Assembly: GCF_000023985.1 (NCBI RefSeq)
Contig: NC_013156.1
Coordinates: 1,104,363 to 1,168,362 of the forward strand
DNA length: 64,000 nt
Direction of reading: 5' to 3'
Origin: Methanocaldococcus fervens AG86
Lineage (GTDB): Archaea > AGJL01 > Methanococci > Methanococcales > Methanocaldococcaceae
Shown: piece by piece, positions 29,084-38,219 of the stretch
Numbering within the stretch: the stretch's first letter is position 1
Layout of the letters: each line of letters opens with the position of its first letter
Position numbers and translations under genes: made by a program
The notes under the pieces: model-generated
Databases searched by the model: none
Seen by the model: the letters and a program-made list of their open reading frames with translations, nothing else
What the model was told of the DNA's origin: nothing

Positions 29084-30760
29084 TTAGTATATTGGAACTG
29101 ATAAACCCAATATCTGTGAGACTATTAACTTTGTTATATACGCCACAATAGAACATATCCAAAGTATTACAACAAAGTGTAATAAAGATACATAATTATG
29201 TCCTCCATCCATTATTTTGATTAGTACTGCTGAAATTGCTGAATAAACAATTAGTGAGCCAAATATTATGTATTCAACAGTTTTTGAGTCAGTTATTGGG
29301 GCAATGTGCAATATTTGGATAACTGTCTCTGGAATGCTTAGTGATGTATATAGATCGCTAACCATCTTGGCAACTCCCAACGAAGCAAATAATGCTAAAG
29401 CTAAACCCCCACCAAGACCGTAAATAACTCCAGCAAATTGCTGAACACTCTGATATTTAGATTTTCTTAACTGCACTATTTTACGGAAATTGTTACTTAT
29501 TATTTCGGCAGCCATTTTCGGTTCTCCTCCAAAATATATACATCGTGAAAACATATCGGAAAATAGCTGTATGAGATAGCTGCAAGATTCAAGACCAAAA
29601 AATCTCCAAGATTTGTTTTGATCAATATTTAAGGCCAATCTTTTGTACAACCTTTTGATATCTTTAGTTAATGGACCAAAGTCATGGTTTGAGAGATATT
29701 CCAAAGATTCAACCATCCCTCCCCCTTTAGCACTTACAGAATCTCCTAAAGATCTTAAAAAATCAGGAAATACTGATTCCTTTCTTTTTACTTTTTCTTC
29801 CTCTCTTAATGCTACAACCCCTCCAATAGCCAGTGGCGTAAATCCCAAGGCTGTTAGTATCATATAAGGTATTTTATAGAATGGAGATAACCCAATGTAT
29901 TTAGCCCACGCAAGGAATATTAAAGATATTATAGTTAATATAACGGAGAATATCACCCATTTCCTAAGCATTAAATCAGTTTCTGTGGGTTTTTCCCCTG
30001 TATGCCACAATCTATCAAAAGGCAGTTTATTCTTTATTACAATAACGATGAGTAATTCAACACCAAAAAATGCAAACAATGCGAGGGTCGCCATAAATAC
30101 AAAATCGTAAGGTATCAAATATGGAACTAAAATTGAAAATGCTAAGAAAAACGCAACAGATGTCATTGCACTAACATATAACTCTTTGTATAAATCAAGA
30201 GAATATAACATCCTCCTGTAAAATGCAGCATAATCATCCATAACGATGTCTTGCTCCTTTATTAAAAACTCCTTAAGTTCTTCACCACTATCTAATGCAT
30301 AAGCCAATCTATCCAAAAAATCTGCAAATTCACTACTAGGGGTTCTTTGAGCTAAAAATCTACAAGCTTCGGCTAATGAACGCCCCCATGTGTTTGTTAG
30401 AACATATAATTTTTCAGATTCTTTTGCCAGTTCTCCAAGCTCTTCTTTTTCTTCTGAAAGTATTCTTAATAAATCTTTTCTATTTAAATCAGTTATTGAC
30501 AAAGTTCCAAATTTTGTTATAAATATGTGTAATCTTTCATTTATTTTATTTTTTTGAGAATCTAAAACAATGTAAGGATAACCAATTGCACTGGCAAGTA
30601 TTATAATTGGTAAAGTTAAATATAGATACAATGTAATTCCACTAAAAAACATGAAGCCAAATATAATTAGTATAATAGATGCAATAACGGCAGGCAATAC
30701 AATTTTTAGTAAATAATCTCTGGGCTTGAGCCCAATTCTTGGTAGTAAATCTAATACCAC
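29084..30760 (-). CDS. flaJ: Archaellum platform membrane protein FlaJ
   Basis: A 558-residue polytopic membrane protein with about nine helices and two large cytoplasmic, basic loops, one from about residue 60 to 180 and one from about 300 to 440. This is the TadC/GspF-like scaffold on which archaellins assemble and to which FlaI docks. Landmarks are LAEACRFLAQRTPSSEFADF and SVSAKGGGMVESLEYLS, both of the duplicated T2SSF domain. The start is GTG at 30760, after GAGGTGGTTATT. It is the last gene of the archaellum operon. Confidence 0.93.
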   Translation of the reverse strand: MVLDLLPRIGLKPRDYLLKIVLPAVIASIILIIFGFMFFSGITLYLYLTLPIIILASAIGYPYIVLDSQKNKINERLHIFITKFGTLSITDLNRKDLLRILSEEKEELGELAKESEKLYVLTNTWGRSLAEACRFLAQRTPSSEFADFLDRLAYALDSGEELKEFLIKEQDIVMDDYAAFYRRMLYSLDLYKELYVSAMTSVAFFLAFSILVPYLIPYDFVFMATLALFAFFGVELLIVIVIKNKLPFDRLWHTGEKPTETDLMLRKWVIFSVILTIISLIFLAWAKYIGLSPFYKIPYMILTALGFTPLAIGGVVALREEEKVKRKESVFPDFLRSLGDSVSAKGGGMVESLEYLSNHDFGPLTKDIKRLYKRLALNIDQNKSWRFFGLESCSYLIQLFSDMFSRCIYFGGEPKMAAEIISNNFRKIVQLRKSKYQSVQQFAGVIYGLGGGLALALFASLGVAKMVSDLYTSLSIPETVIQILHIAPITDSKTVEYIIFGSLIVYSAISAVLIKIMDGGHNYVSLLHFVVILWICSIVAYITKLIVSQILGLSVPIY

Positions 30761-30770
30761 AATAACCACC

Positions 30771-32414
30771 TCAAATTGAGAATGGAAGCCCTTCCAAACC
30801 TTTTTCGTAAAATGCCCATATTATATCCCTAACTTGATAATAATCGAAAATTTCTCTTGCTATCATTTCTTCCAATATTCTTGCTCTCAATTCCAACTCA
30901 TTGTAAATATCTCTTGGATCTTCATACCCTGCTGCCTTAGCTATCTTTTCCTCTAAAACATAACTGTTATTTCTACCTGTAAATACATGCCTATCTTTAT
31001 CGGGCTCCCATTGGAATACAGCTCTTGTAATAACTCCATCAACTTCTTTATAGTATCCTTCGATTTCTTCAATTGTAACTACTCTTCTCAAAACCTTACC
31101 TCTCTGATAAACTGCCAATTGAAATACAGCAACGTTTAGGTTGTCCATAAATGTTAGTGGAACGTTAATAGGGTCTCCATTCAATCTCTGTATCATCTTT
31201 CTTACATTGGCTGCGTGGAATGTTGATAAAACTGGGTGTCCAGTCTGCATAGCTTGGAATGCAACAGCTGCCTCAACACTTCTAATCTCTCCAACGATGA
31301 TATAGTTAGGTCTTGACCTCAATGCAGCTCTTAGCAAGTCAAACAGCGTAACTCTACTCTCTTCTGGACCTCTTTCCCTTGTAATCAATTGCTGCCATAC
31401 TGGGTGGGGTGGTTTAACCTCTGGAGTATCTTCACAGGAGAATATCTTAGAGTCTGGTTTTATAAATGGCAAAATTGCGTTTAATGTTGTAGTTTTACCT
31501 GAAGCGGTTTCCCCACATATAAAGATACTCATTCCATACTCTAAACACAACCATAAATATGCTGCAATCTCTGTAGAAAATGTCCCCCAACTAATGAGCT
31601 GTGTAATGCTAATAGGAACATCTGTAAATTTCCTAATGGTAAATGATGACCCTTTTGGAGAAACATCTGTAGAGAAAACGATGTTAACTCTTGAACCATC
31701 TGGTAAAGCTCCATCAACTATTGGATGAGCATCTGAGACGGGTCTACCCATTCTTTCTCCAATGTTTTTTAAATAATCAGCCAACTCAATATCGTCTTCC
31801 CATGTAATATTGGTAGGTAACATTCCAAAAATCTTATGAACAACGTGACAGTTTTTTGGTCCAATAACGTGAATATCTTCTAAATAAGGATCTCTGGCGA
31901 TAGGTTCAAGATTTCCTAACCCTATCAAATCTCTCTTTAATATATAAATGTACTTTTTCCTCTCTTCTGGAGTAATTTTAATTTTATTATCTACAAATTT
32001 AAAAAATCTTTTGAAGAACCCTTCTTTTTCTTGAGCTTCAGTAACCTTTGTACATTGATCAAACAGTCTAATCAAAACTTCTTCAAATTCTTCCACACTT
32101 TTAGGGGTCTCTTCATATGGAGCAAGTTCCAAAATTCTATTTAATATCATTTTATATTTTAGCTTCTCTTCAGGAGTCTCTAATCTAGGTTCAATAACTA
32201 TATACTTTGTTTTAGTTTCTGGAGTCCCAAATATGTGGATAAATATTGGATCTCCAATTGGATAGATGATGTTAGGGTATTTTAATTCTTTTAATTCTCT
32301 TGAAAGTGATGTTAAGAAGTCGGGAATTCTCATATAGACTCTTTTAAAATTTTCAACGTATTTTCGTAAATGTGGATTCCTATTCATTGCTTCTCTTAAT
32401 TCTGCTTCACTCAT
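30771..32414 (-). CDS. flaI: Archaellum motor and assembly ATPase FlaI
   Basis: A 547-residue secretion-type (PilT/VirB11) ATPase. Walker A is FICGETASGKTTTLNAI near residue 300, an Asp box follows at IFSCEDTPEVKPPHP, Walker B is NYIIVGEIRSVEAAV and the His box is MQTGHPVLSTFHAANV. It supplies energy for filament assembly and rotation, working with FlaH on the cytoplasmic face of FlaJ. The start is the ATG at 32414 after GGTGATAATA. Length and motif order are normal. Confidence 0.95.
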   Translation of the reverse strand: MSEAELREAMNRNPHLRKYVENFKRVYMRIPDFLTSLSRELKELKYPNIIYPIGDPIFIHIFGTPETKTKYIVIEPRLETPEEKLKYKMILNRILELAPYEETPKSVEEFEEVLIRLFDQCTKVTEAQEKEGFFKRFFKFVDNKIKITPEERKKYIYILKRDLIGLGNLEPIARDPYLEDIHVIGPKNCHVVHKIFGMLPTNITWEDDIELADYLKNIGERMGRPVSDAHPIVDGALPDGSRVNIVFSTDVSPKGSSFTIRKFTDVPISITQLISWGTFSTEIAAYLWLCLEYGMSIFICGETASGKTTTLNAILPFIKPDSKIFSCEDTPEVKPPHPVWQQLITRERGPEESRVTLFDLLRAALRSRPNYIIVGEIRSVEAAVAFQAMQTGHPVLSTFHAANVRKMIQRLNGDPINVPLTFMDNLNVAVFQLAVYQRGKVLRRVVTIEEIEGYYKEVDGVITRAVFQWEPDKDRHVFTGRNNSYVLEEKIAKAAGYEDPRDIYNELELRARILEEMIAREIFDYYQVRDIIWAFYEKGLEGLPFSI

Positions 32415-32436
32415 TATTATCACCAAAAATTAAGAA

Positions 32437-33129
32437 TTATGCAACAGAAGCAATCTCAACAGCAATACCAATTTTAGGTTCTACTCTAAACACGATACTT
32501 TTTTGATATGGTCCGGGAGCTATATTATATTTCAGTATTTTAGCCAAGTTCTTCAAACTTCCAGCAAATGTATATATTTCTGTTTTTATTAATATTGTTG
32601 CAGAGGTTCTTATTACTGTTAAAACCGATTCTGGTAGTTCTTTTGGATTTATTGTGCAAATTATTATTTTCTTTAAAGCTGTAATTCTCTTAAAAAAAGC
32701 CATTAAATCATTGACATTAACTTCACTAGCGTCGTTTGCTATCAATGCAGATAAAGAATCAAATATAATAACGTCTTTTTCATAAAACGCCCTAGTTTCC
32801 ATAACTTTTTTTAAAAATCCATCCTTTTTTTTATTATCTGCAATTAGTGGATAAACCGGGATATATAACAAAGCTCCAGACAATAATTTTTTGTTAATAG
32901 AATAATCTAAGGAATTCATCTGTTTTATAAATTCTAATGTTGTGAGTTGGGTAGAAACGTAAGTTACTGAATGCCTATTCTGTAAAAAACCGTAAGTTAA
33001 TCTTTGGCATAGTACAGATTTACCTGTACTTTCCTCTCCTTCAATTATTATTAGGCTACCATATGGAATACCACCCCCTATTCTTTTATCCAAATCATCT
33101 CTACTTAAATCAATTCTTGCTATATTCAT
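32437..33129 (-). CDS. flaH: Archaellum ATP-binding protein FlaH
   Basis: A 230-residue KaiC/RecA-fold protein. Walker A is IEGEESTGKSVLCQRL near residue 30, and a Walker B-like VIIFDSLSALIAND follows, without the catalytic glutamate usual in RecA ATPases; FlaH binds ATP and regulates FlaI. The start is the ATG at 33129 with AGGTGAGGATT upstream. It sits between flaG and flaI with short spacers. Confidence 0.93.
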   Translation of the reverse strand: MNIARIDLSRDDLDKRIGGGIPYGSLIIIEGEESTGKSVLCQRLTYGFLQNRHSVTYVSTQLTTLEFIKQMNSLDYSINKKLLSGALLYIPVYPLIADNKKKDGFLKKVMETRAFYEKDVIIFDSLSALIANDASEVNVNDLMAFFKRITALKKIIICTINPKELPESVLTVIRTSATILIKTEIYTFAGSLKNLAKILKYNIAPGPYQKSIVFRVEPKIGIAVEIASVA

Positions 33130-33147
33130 AATCCTCACCTAAAAAAC

Positions 33148-33603
33148 TTAGGAGATGTATCCCCTAATGACCCTTGAAATTCCAGAATCAGATACTACCT
33201 TTATTTTATGATATCCGGTTTCGTTGTAATTTACATCAATTTCTCCAACATCTCCAGGATATAACGTATTGCTTTCAGGATTTGATAATTGCTTAGTATC
33301 GCTGATTTCAACAATATTTCCATCAATAATCACTGTAAATGAGTCATCAGTAAATATAATGGGGTCTTTGCCCGTATTTTTAATATAAATTATAGTTATG
33401 CCAGCTGAAGAGTTTCTTGGTATACTTCCTGGGTCGTTTATGATCTCGAAATCTTGCGATAGTTTAGTGGATAACTCATCACCTTTTTTCCCAATATTTA
33501 CAGAGATTTTATAGGTAGAGGTTGTTAAAATCCCTGCAACAAATGCGGCAATTAACAATACAGCAACGAACATAATTATTTCAGATAGCGCACTTGATGC
33601 CAA
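33148..33603 (-). CDS. flaG: Archaellum stator protein FlaG
   Basis: A 151-residue protein with one N-terminal membrane helix (IIMFVAVLLIAAFVAGILT) and an extracytoplasmic beta-sandwich domain. With FlaF it forms the stator that ties the motor to the S-layer. The start is TTG at 33603, supported by GGTGATTTAA. The N-terminal segment resembles a class III prepilin but has no basic residues before the helix, as usual for FlaG. Confidence 0.9.
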   Translation of the reverse strand: MASSALSEIIMFVAVLLIAAFVAGILTTSTYKISVNIGKKGDELSTKLSQDFEIINDPGSIPRNSSAGITIIYIKNTGKDPIIFTDDSFTVIIDGNIVEISDTKQLSNPESNTLYPGDVGEIDVNYNETGYHKIKVVSDSGISRVIRGYIS

Positions 33604-33688
33604 TTAAATCACCTTAAAACTACGAAATCATTTCTTAATGGATTTAATTTTTTAGAAATAAATAATAAATTATGCAGGGGTCGCCAAT

Positions 33689-34105
33689 TTAACTCAGGGA
33701 ATAGAAATACTTATTGCCATTATCTGAGATGATGCATATTCTATTAGGGGTGGGCCAATTAACAATTATTGTTATATTATCAAGAGGTACTAAATAATCT
33801 TTTTGTGGATAGTAGGAGATATTTTCTTCTGGAACTACGCTACCGTTAAATAACACACTAAATTTTCTCGGTTCAACGACAACTGAACCGTTGTTATATA
33901 TTGTTATATTTGTTTGTGAAGCACTACTCTTAACATTGGTAATTACCAACTTCTCATGCAATTTATCATTTAAATGGGAATAATAGGATTCGTGTGCATT
34001 ATAGATGGTCTCATAATGACTATCTACTGTTGTATAAAGGTATGCTCCACATATAAGCAATGCAATAACCATTACTGTTGCTCCTACTACTGAACTAAAT
34101 CCCAT
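33689..34105 (-). CDS. flaF: Archaellum stator protein FlaF
   Basis: A 138-residue protein with an N-terminal membrane helix (VVGATVMVIALLICGAYLY) and an extracellular beta domain (LVITNVKSSASQTNITIYNNG). FlaF binds the S-layer and pairs with FlaG. Its start overlaps the flaE stop by 11 bases, so translation is coupled. An 85-base gap before flaG carries only AT-rich sequence with no clear promoter. Confidence 0.9.
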   Translation of the reverse strand: MGFSSVVGATVMVIALLICGAYLYTTVDSHYETIYNAHESYYSHLNDKLHEKLVITNVKSSASQTNITIYNNGSVVVEPRKFSVLFNGSVVPEENISYYPQKDYLVPLDNITIIVNWPTPNRICIISDNGNKYFYSLS

Positions 34106-34499
34106 AGAACTGTTCAGCCCCCTTCTTTATTTTTCTTAACTCCCATTCAATTTTATCAAGCAATTCTGCAGATATTTTCTTTCCATTCAATCTTTCAATA
34201 AATAACAATGATATTATATGATCCGCAATATTTAATTTTCCTGAACCATCAACTAAATTTTCTTCATCAACCTTAATACCCTTTAGGTATTTTAATAATT
34301 TTGTCAATGCTTTATCACCTAACCAACCAAGCATGTAATAGAATTCCAATACATCAGGTACGTTTTCAGAGCCTACTCTTTCACATAAGTATTCTAACCA
34401 CTTCAATGCCAATATTATTGCAATAGGATCATCGTCAGATATATCTTCTAATTTAGCAGGTTTGTGAATCTCCAATATTGCTGATGTCATTGCATCCAT
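34095..34499 (-). CDS. flaE: Archaellum accessory protein FlaE
   Basis: A 134-residue cytoplasmic protein that resembles the C-terminal domain of FlaD: both contain a hydrophobic core like ILALKWLEYLCERVG / LIFKWLEFLIGKVG followed by NVPDVLEFYYMLGWLGDKAL / NLPDVLDYYNKIGWISDKVI. Together with FlaC and FlaD it forms the cytoplasmic ring that connects the motor to chemotaxis via CheF. The start is the ATG at 34499, preceded by AAGGAGGTG. Confidence 0.92.
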   Translation of the reverse strand: MDAMTSAILEIHKPAKLEDISDDDPIAIILALKWLEYLCERVGSENVPDVLEFYYMLGWLGDKALTKLLKYLKGIKVDEENLVDGSGKLNIADHIISLLFIERLNGKKISAELLDKIEWELRKIKKGAEQFYGI

Positions 34500-34534
34500 T
34501 TGAAACACCTCCTTAACAAATCTTTTTTTGATGA

Positions 34535-35443
34535 TTAGATTGATTGTAGTTCTTCAGCCCATTTTTTTATTCTTCTAATTTCAATTTCTAACATTTCAAG
34601 AGTTTCAGGGTTTATTGGATTACCTGCAAGCTTTTCAATATACATTAATGACATTATATGGTCACTTGGGGATAACTTATCTTTTGGCCTTACCTCTTCT
34701 GTATCAAATACAATTCTCATATTTTTGGTAAACTTCAATAATTTTAGTATAACTTTGTCGGATATCCATCCAATTTTGTTATAGTAGTCTAAAACATCAG
34801 GCAAATTTTTAATGCCTACTTTACCAATCAAAAATTCCAACCATTTGAATATCAATGTCATAGAGACTGCATCTTCAGGGATATCGTTAAGTATATATTG
34901 CTTTTCTTCTTCAATAGGTTCCATGGAACTTCCCTCCTCAATAGGTTCTTCAGGGATTTCTTTTATTTCCAAGACCTCTTCTTCTACTACTTTTTCAATT
35001 TCTTCAGGTTCTTTTACCTCTTTTTTAACTTCTTCTTTTTCTTCCTCCACTTTTGTACTTTCTGTCTCCTCTTCAACAGCTTCTTCAGTTTTTTCAGCAG
35101 TTTCAGGTTTCAATTCCTCTGAGAGTTTGGTTGAAGCAGTCATTGTAGCAAGCTTCATTATGGTATCGAGTTTTTGCTCAAGACTCTGAAGTTTTTTATT
35201 AAGCTCTTCAGTTTTGTCTTCTTTTCTTTTAGATAGGACTTCAGTAATTCTCTCTACGATTTTATCAAGCTGGCTTTTGGTAACTCTTTTACCTCTTAAA
35301 TTATTTTTTAGTAGTATTATGACGAAAGAAGGTAATTTTGATTTTAAGTTATCTAAATATTCTTCAATTTCATCTTCAGTAAGTATTTCCTCATCAGAGA
35401 TTATAGGAATCGATGACATTTCATTCATTGTTTTTTGTATCAT
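34535..35443 (-). CDS. flaD: Archaellum accessory protein FlaD
   Basis: A 302-residue protein in three parts: a helical N-terminal domain (SKLPSFVIILLKNNLRGKRV), a very acidic Glu-rich low-complexity linker at about residues 110-190, and a C-terminal FlaD/E domain homologous to FlaE. The start at 35443 has GGGGAGGATACCC upstream and overlaps the flaC stop by about 20 bases. The acidic linker explains the strongly biased open frame on the opposite strand, which is not a gene. Confidence 0.92.
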   Translation of the reverse strand: MIQKTMNEMSSIPIISDEEILTEDEIEEYLDNLKSKLPSFVIILLKNNLRGKRVTKSQLDKIVERITEVLSKRKEDKTEELNKKLQSLEQKLDTIMKLATMTASTKLSEELKPETAEKTEEAVEEETESTKVEEEKEEVKKEVKEPEEIEKVVEEEVLEIKEIPEEPIEEGSSMEPIEEEKQYILNDIPEDAVSMTLIFKWLEFLIGKVGIKNLPDVLDYYNKIGWISDKVILKLLKFTKNMRIVFDTEEVRPKDKLSPSDHIMSLMYIEKLAGNPINPETLEMLEIEIRRIKKWAEELQSI

Positions 35444-36016
35444 GGGTATCCTCCCCGGACACTGACTTTATAATCTCTTCCTCCAATACATCTTCAATTA
35501 TCCCCTCAAGATCAATATCAAGCTGATTTAAGTACAATGAACCCAATATTATTAGGTCATTTGTTAACTCTTCAACAGTTTTTTTAAGCCTTTTATAGTC
35601 AGTTTCTAACCTTTCAAGTTTTTCTAAACTCGTTGCGGTTATTTTTGAAACACCAATAAACGGGTTAATTTGGTTTGAAACTACTTCATAGAGGGCCATT
35701 ATATCTTGAAGGTTTTCGTTGATCTTATTGATCTCTATCCTTAGCATCTCATTTTCTTTTCTTAAGTTGTTGAGTGAAGATTCAAATCTTGGTAATCTCG
35801 ATTCAATGTCATTGATTTTTGCCATTAAACCTTCAGTAGTTTCTGTCAGCTCTCTAACGGTTCGTTCAAGTTCATCGTATTTGTCAATATCTTCAAACTC
35901 TTCAAGAGTCATTTCATCAATAGAAAGTTCATCTGTTTCAGTTTGTTCTTGTTTTTTTTTAATTTTAAATTAGATAGCTTGTTTTTTATTGATTCAATAA
36001 TATCTTTTACCCCCAT
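35421..36016 (-). CDS. flaC: Archaellum accessory protein FlaC, interrupted by a -1 shift at A9
   Basis: The natural start is ATG 36016 (GGTGAACCTTT upstream). The zero frame gives MGVKDIIESIKNKLSN and then, after a run of nine A (35952-35960 on this strand), meets TGA at 35909-35911. A -1 shift at TTA AAA AAA AAC gives KKKQEQTETDELSIDEMTL and joins the remaining 163 residues, a coiled coil (RTVRELTETTEGLMAKIND) plus the conserved C-terminal FlaC segment. The joined protein is about 198 residues, close to FlaC in related species. The downstream part alone could start at 35912, but no binding site is there. A AAA AAC is a classic slippery heptamer; an assembly error in the A run would give the same picture. 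Confidence 0.85.
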
Positions 36017-36061
36017 AAAGGTTCACCTAACCCAAGTGTTTAAAAAAATTTATTGGACCAA

Positions 36062-36745
36062 TTATTGAAGTGGCACGACATTTTCAGTAAATACTGATGG
36101 AGCTATAAACTCAATAATACCTGAAGCTCCATATTCTGGAATAACTTCTCCATAAACCTTGTCTCTTGGGGATATTGGCATTTCTATTGCACTTAAATTA
36201 ATTGCAATTGCTACTTTATCCCCAAAGTTTATGGTTGGATGCTCAACATTACTTGCTGAACCATCTGCATCCTGTAACACAATTACACCAAATGATACAT
36301 TGTTATTTGACTGAGCGGTTGTTAAATCGTTCCAGAAAGTGTTTAAGTTGGAATTATCTGTTCCAAATATATCTTTAGTTCCATTATTTCCACAATCTGC
36401 CAGTAATCCAGAATATACTAAAGATGCCTTTTTATTTCCATTTGATATCACAACTATTGTTGATGATAAATCAACTTCATCTCCAACATTTGGGGATACA
36501 AATATAACCAAATCCTCTATTGTAGATGTATTTGGGGCATATCCTACAACTTTAATTACTTGGAGTCCGCTTGCCACTTGTTTAGTAGTTTCTTGACCTA
36601 CCCTTGCAGCCTTGTGCTGGAGGTTGGCTGCCGTGTTTATAATGACTGCCGCTGCAACTGCAGCGACTAATACTAAAGCGATGAAAATGATAAGCGTACC
36701 TATACCAACTGCCCCTCGACGGCTTTTAATATATTTCAACAACAT
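36062..36745 (-). CDS. flaB3: Archaellin FlaB3
   Basis: A 227-residue filament protein with a class III signal peptide: a short basic leader MLLKYIKSRRG, cleavage after that glycine, then the conserved helix AVGIGTLIIFIALVLVAA. The globular part is less like FlaB1 and FlaB2, and in M. jannaschii-type archaea the third archaellin builds the hook-like proximal segment. The start is the ATG at 36745 after GAGGTGGCCATAT. Two N-x-S/T sites suggest N-glycosylation. Confidence 0.93.
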   Translation of the reverse strand: MLLKYIKSRRGAVGIGTLIIFIALVLVAAVAAAVIINTAANLQHKAARVGQETTKQVASGLQVIKVVGYAPNTSTIEDLVIFVSPNVGDEVDLSSTIVVISNGNKKASLVYSGLLADCGNNGTKDIFGTDNSNLNTFWNDLTTAQSNNNVSFGVIVLQDADGSASNVEHPTINFGDKVAIAINLSAIEMPISPRDKVYGEVIPEYGASGIIEFIAPSVFTENVVPLQ

Positions 36746-36800
36746 ATATGGCCACCTCAATTTAAAATAACTTTAAAATTAAAAAAAATTAATATTGGGC

Positions 36801-37457
36801 TTATTGTAGCTGTATTACTTCCTGATCTCCTAAGTATGTTGCAGGTGTTGTGAATTCAATAACAGCTGGAGCACCAAACTCTGGAACTACTGAACCAGTT
36901 ACTGTTGTTCTTGGTTTCAAGTCAAGACTTATCTTTGAAGCATTTATTGTTAAAGCAACGATATCTCCTTTGTTAATTACAGGTGTTATATTCTTACATG
37001 AATCATCTGCATCTTGTAAGACAATTATTCCAAATTCTCCAGAACTTAAATTCCATGCTGGTAATGATGTATTGGTAACTTCTCCTCCGTTATCTAAGTC
37101 GTTCCAAGCTGCAGCTCCTTTATATTTCAATACAGCTTTCTTATTACCATCTGTAATTAATATCTTAGTTTGATTTAAATCAATTGGAGCACTTCCAGCG
37201 TTTGGAGTTATGTAGATTGCTAAGTAATTAACAGTGGAGTTGTTGTGTATTCCGATTACCTGAAGTGTTGATAAACCACTTGCTACTTGTTCTGTACTTT
37301 CCTTACCTGTAGCCATTGCTTTTTGTTGCAAGAACCCACTTGTGTTAATTAAGACTGCTGCTGCAACTGCAGCGACTAAGACCATAGCTATGAAGACTAT
37401 TAAGGTTCCTATACCTGTAGCCCCTTTCTTACCCTTCAAGAACTCGAGAAGTTTCAT
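36801..37457 (-). CDS. flaB2: Archaellin FlaB2
   Basis: A 218-residue archaellin. The leader [12 protein letters not shown] is followed by the mature N-terminal helix [18 protein letters not shown]. The first 161 bases of the gene are identical to those of flaB1, which points to recent gene conversion. Several N-x-S/T sequons (NNSTVN, NTSLP, NASKI) fit N-glycosylation. The start at 37457 has GGTGATACAA. It is the second gene of the operon. Confidence 0.95.
   Translation of the reverse strand: MKLLEFLKGKKGATGIGTLIVFIAMVLVAAVAAAVLINTSGFLQQKAMATGKESTEQVASGLSTLQVIGIHNNSTVNYLAIYITPNAGSAPIDLNQTKILITDGNKKAVLKYKGAAAWNDLDNGGEVTNTSLPAWNLSSGEFGIIVLQDADDSCKNITPVINKGDIVALTINASKISLDLKPRTTVTGSVVPEFGAPAVIEFTTPATYLGDQEVIQLQ
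37297..37457 (-). repeat. 161-base direct repeat: 5' part of flaB2
   Basis: This segment, from the flaB2 start codon inward, is identical base for base to 37989-38149 in flaB1. Outside it the genes diverge quickly, including at third codon positions. The identity covers the signal peptide and assembly helix. Confidence 0.85.
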
Positions 37458-37507
37458 TTGTATCACCTAAATAGTTTATTTTGGTTGGGTTAATTAAATC
37501 GGAATGC

Positions 37508-38149
37508 TTATTGTAATTCGATAACTTTTTGTGTGTATGCGGCTGGTGTGGTGAACTGTATAACAGCTGGAGCTCCGAATTCTGGCTGATATTGTCCTGA
37601 AACTTCTTTTCTTGTAGGTATTGGATTACCAAATACTTGGCTTACATCAACTAATAAGACAGCGATATCTCCCTTGTTAATAACTCCATTTGATAATGAA
37701 CCGTCAGCGTCTTGGATAACTCCTACAACATATGAAGAACTGTCTGCTGAACTCCAATTACCTACACTGAATATGTCAGTTGCTCCCAATGTCTCAGTTG
37801 TAGCTGTACTGTAGTTTAAAACATGTGATTCTCCATCATAGATTAAGAACAATTTTGCCTGCTTTAAATCAATTGGAGCACTTCCAGCGTTTGGAGCTAT
37901 GTAGATAGCAAGTTTGTCAATACCGTTACTTCCATCATAGTGTCCTGTTACTCCCATGCACATTAATCCACTTGCTACTTGCTCAGTGCTTTCCTTACCT
38001 GTAGCCATTGCTTTTTGTTGCAAGAACCCACTTGTGTTAATTAAGACTGCTGCTGCAACTGCAGCGACTAAGACCATAGCTATGAAGACTATTAAGGTTC
38101 CTATACCTGTAGCCCCTTTCTTACCCTTCAAGAACTCGAGAAGTTTCAT
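37508..38149 (-). CDS. flaB1: Archaellin FlaB1
   Basis: A 213-residue archaellin, the first gene of the operon, processed by FlaK after [12 protein letters not shown]. The hydrophobic N-terminal helix drives polymerisation; the C-terminal domain is exposed. The start at 38149 has GGTGATACGAT. The promoter and TACATA boxes lie upstream to 38374. The 5' 161 bases match flaB2 exactly. Confidence 0.95.
   Translation of the reverse strand: MKLLEFLKGKKGATGIGTLIVFIAMVLVAAVAAAVLINTSGFLQQKAMATGKESTEQVASGLMCMGVTGHYDGSNGIDKLAIYIAPNAGSAPIDLKQAKLFLIYDGESHVLNYSTATTETLGATDIFSVGNWSSADSSSYVVGVIQDADGSLSNGVINKGDIAVLLVDVSQVFGNPIPTRKEVSGQYQPEFGAPAVIQFTTPAAYTQKVIELQ
37989..38149 (-). repeat. 161-base direct repeat: 5' part of flaB1
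   Basis: Second copy of the repeat described for flaB2. The copies are 692 bases apart in the same orientation, so recombination between them could delete or fuse an archaellin gene. Confidence 0.85.
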
Positions 38150-38219
38150 ATCGTATCACCTAATATGTTAACTCTATATTGTTACAATATGCCCCAACAC
38201 AATTTCCCCTATACAACCT

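Noticed and set aside
34812-35189. Long open frame on the + strand opposite flaD
   Set aside because: It is the shadow of the Glu-rich linker of FlaD (reverse of GAA/GAG codons gives Ser/Phe). No ribosome binding site and implausible composition.
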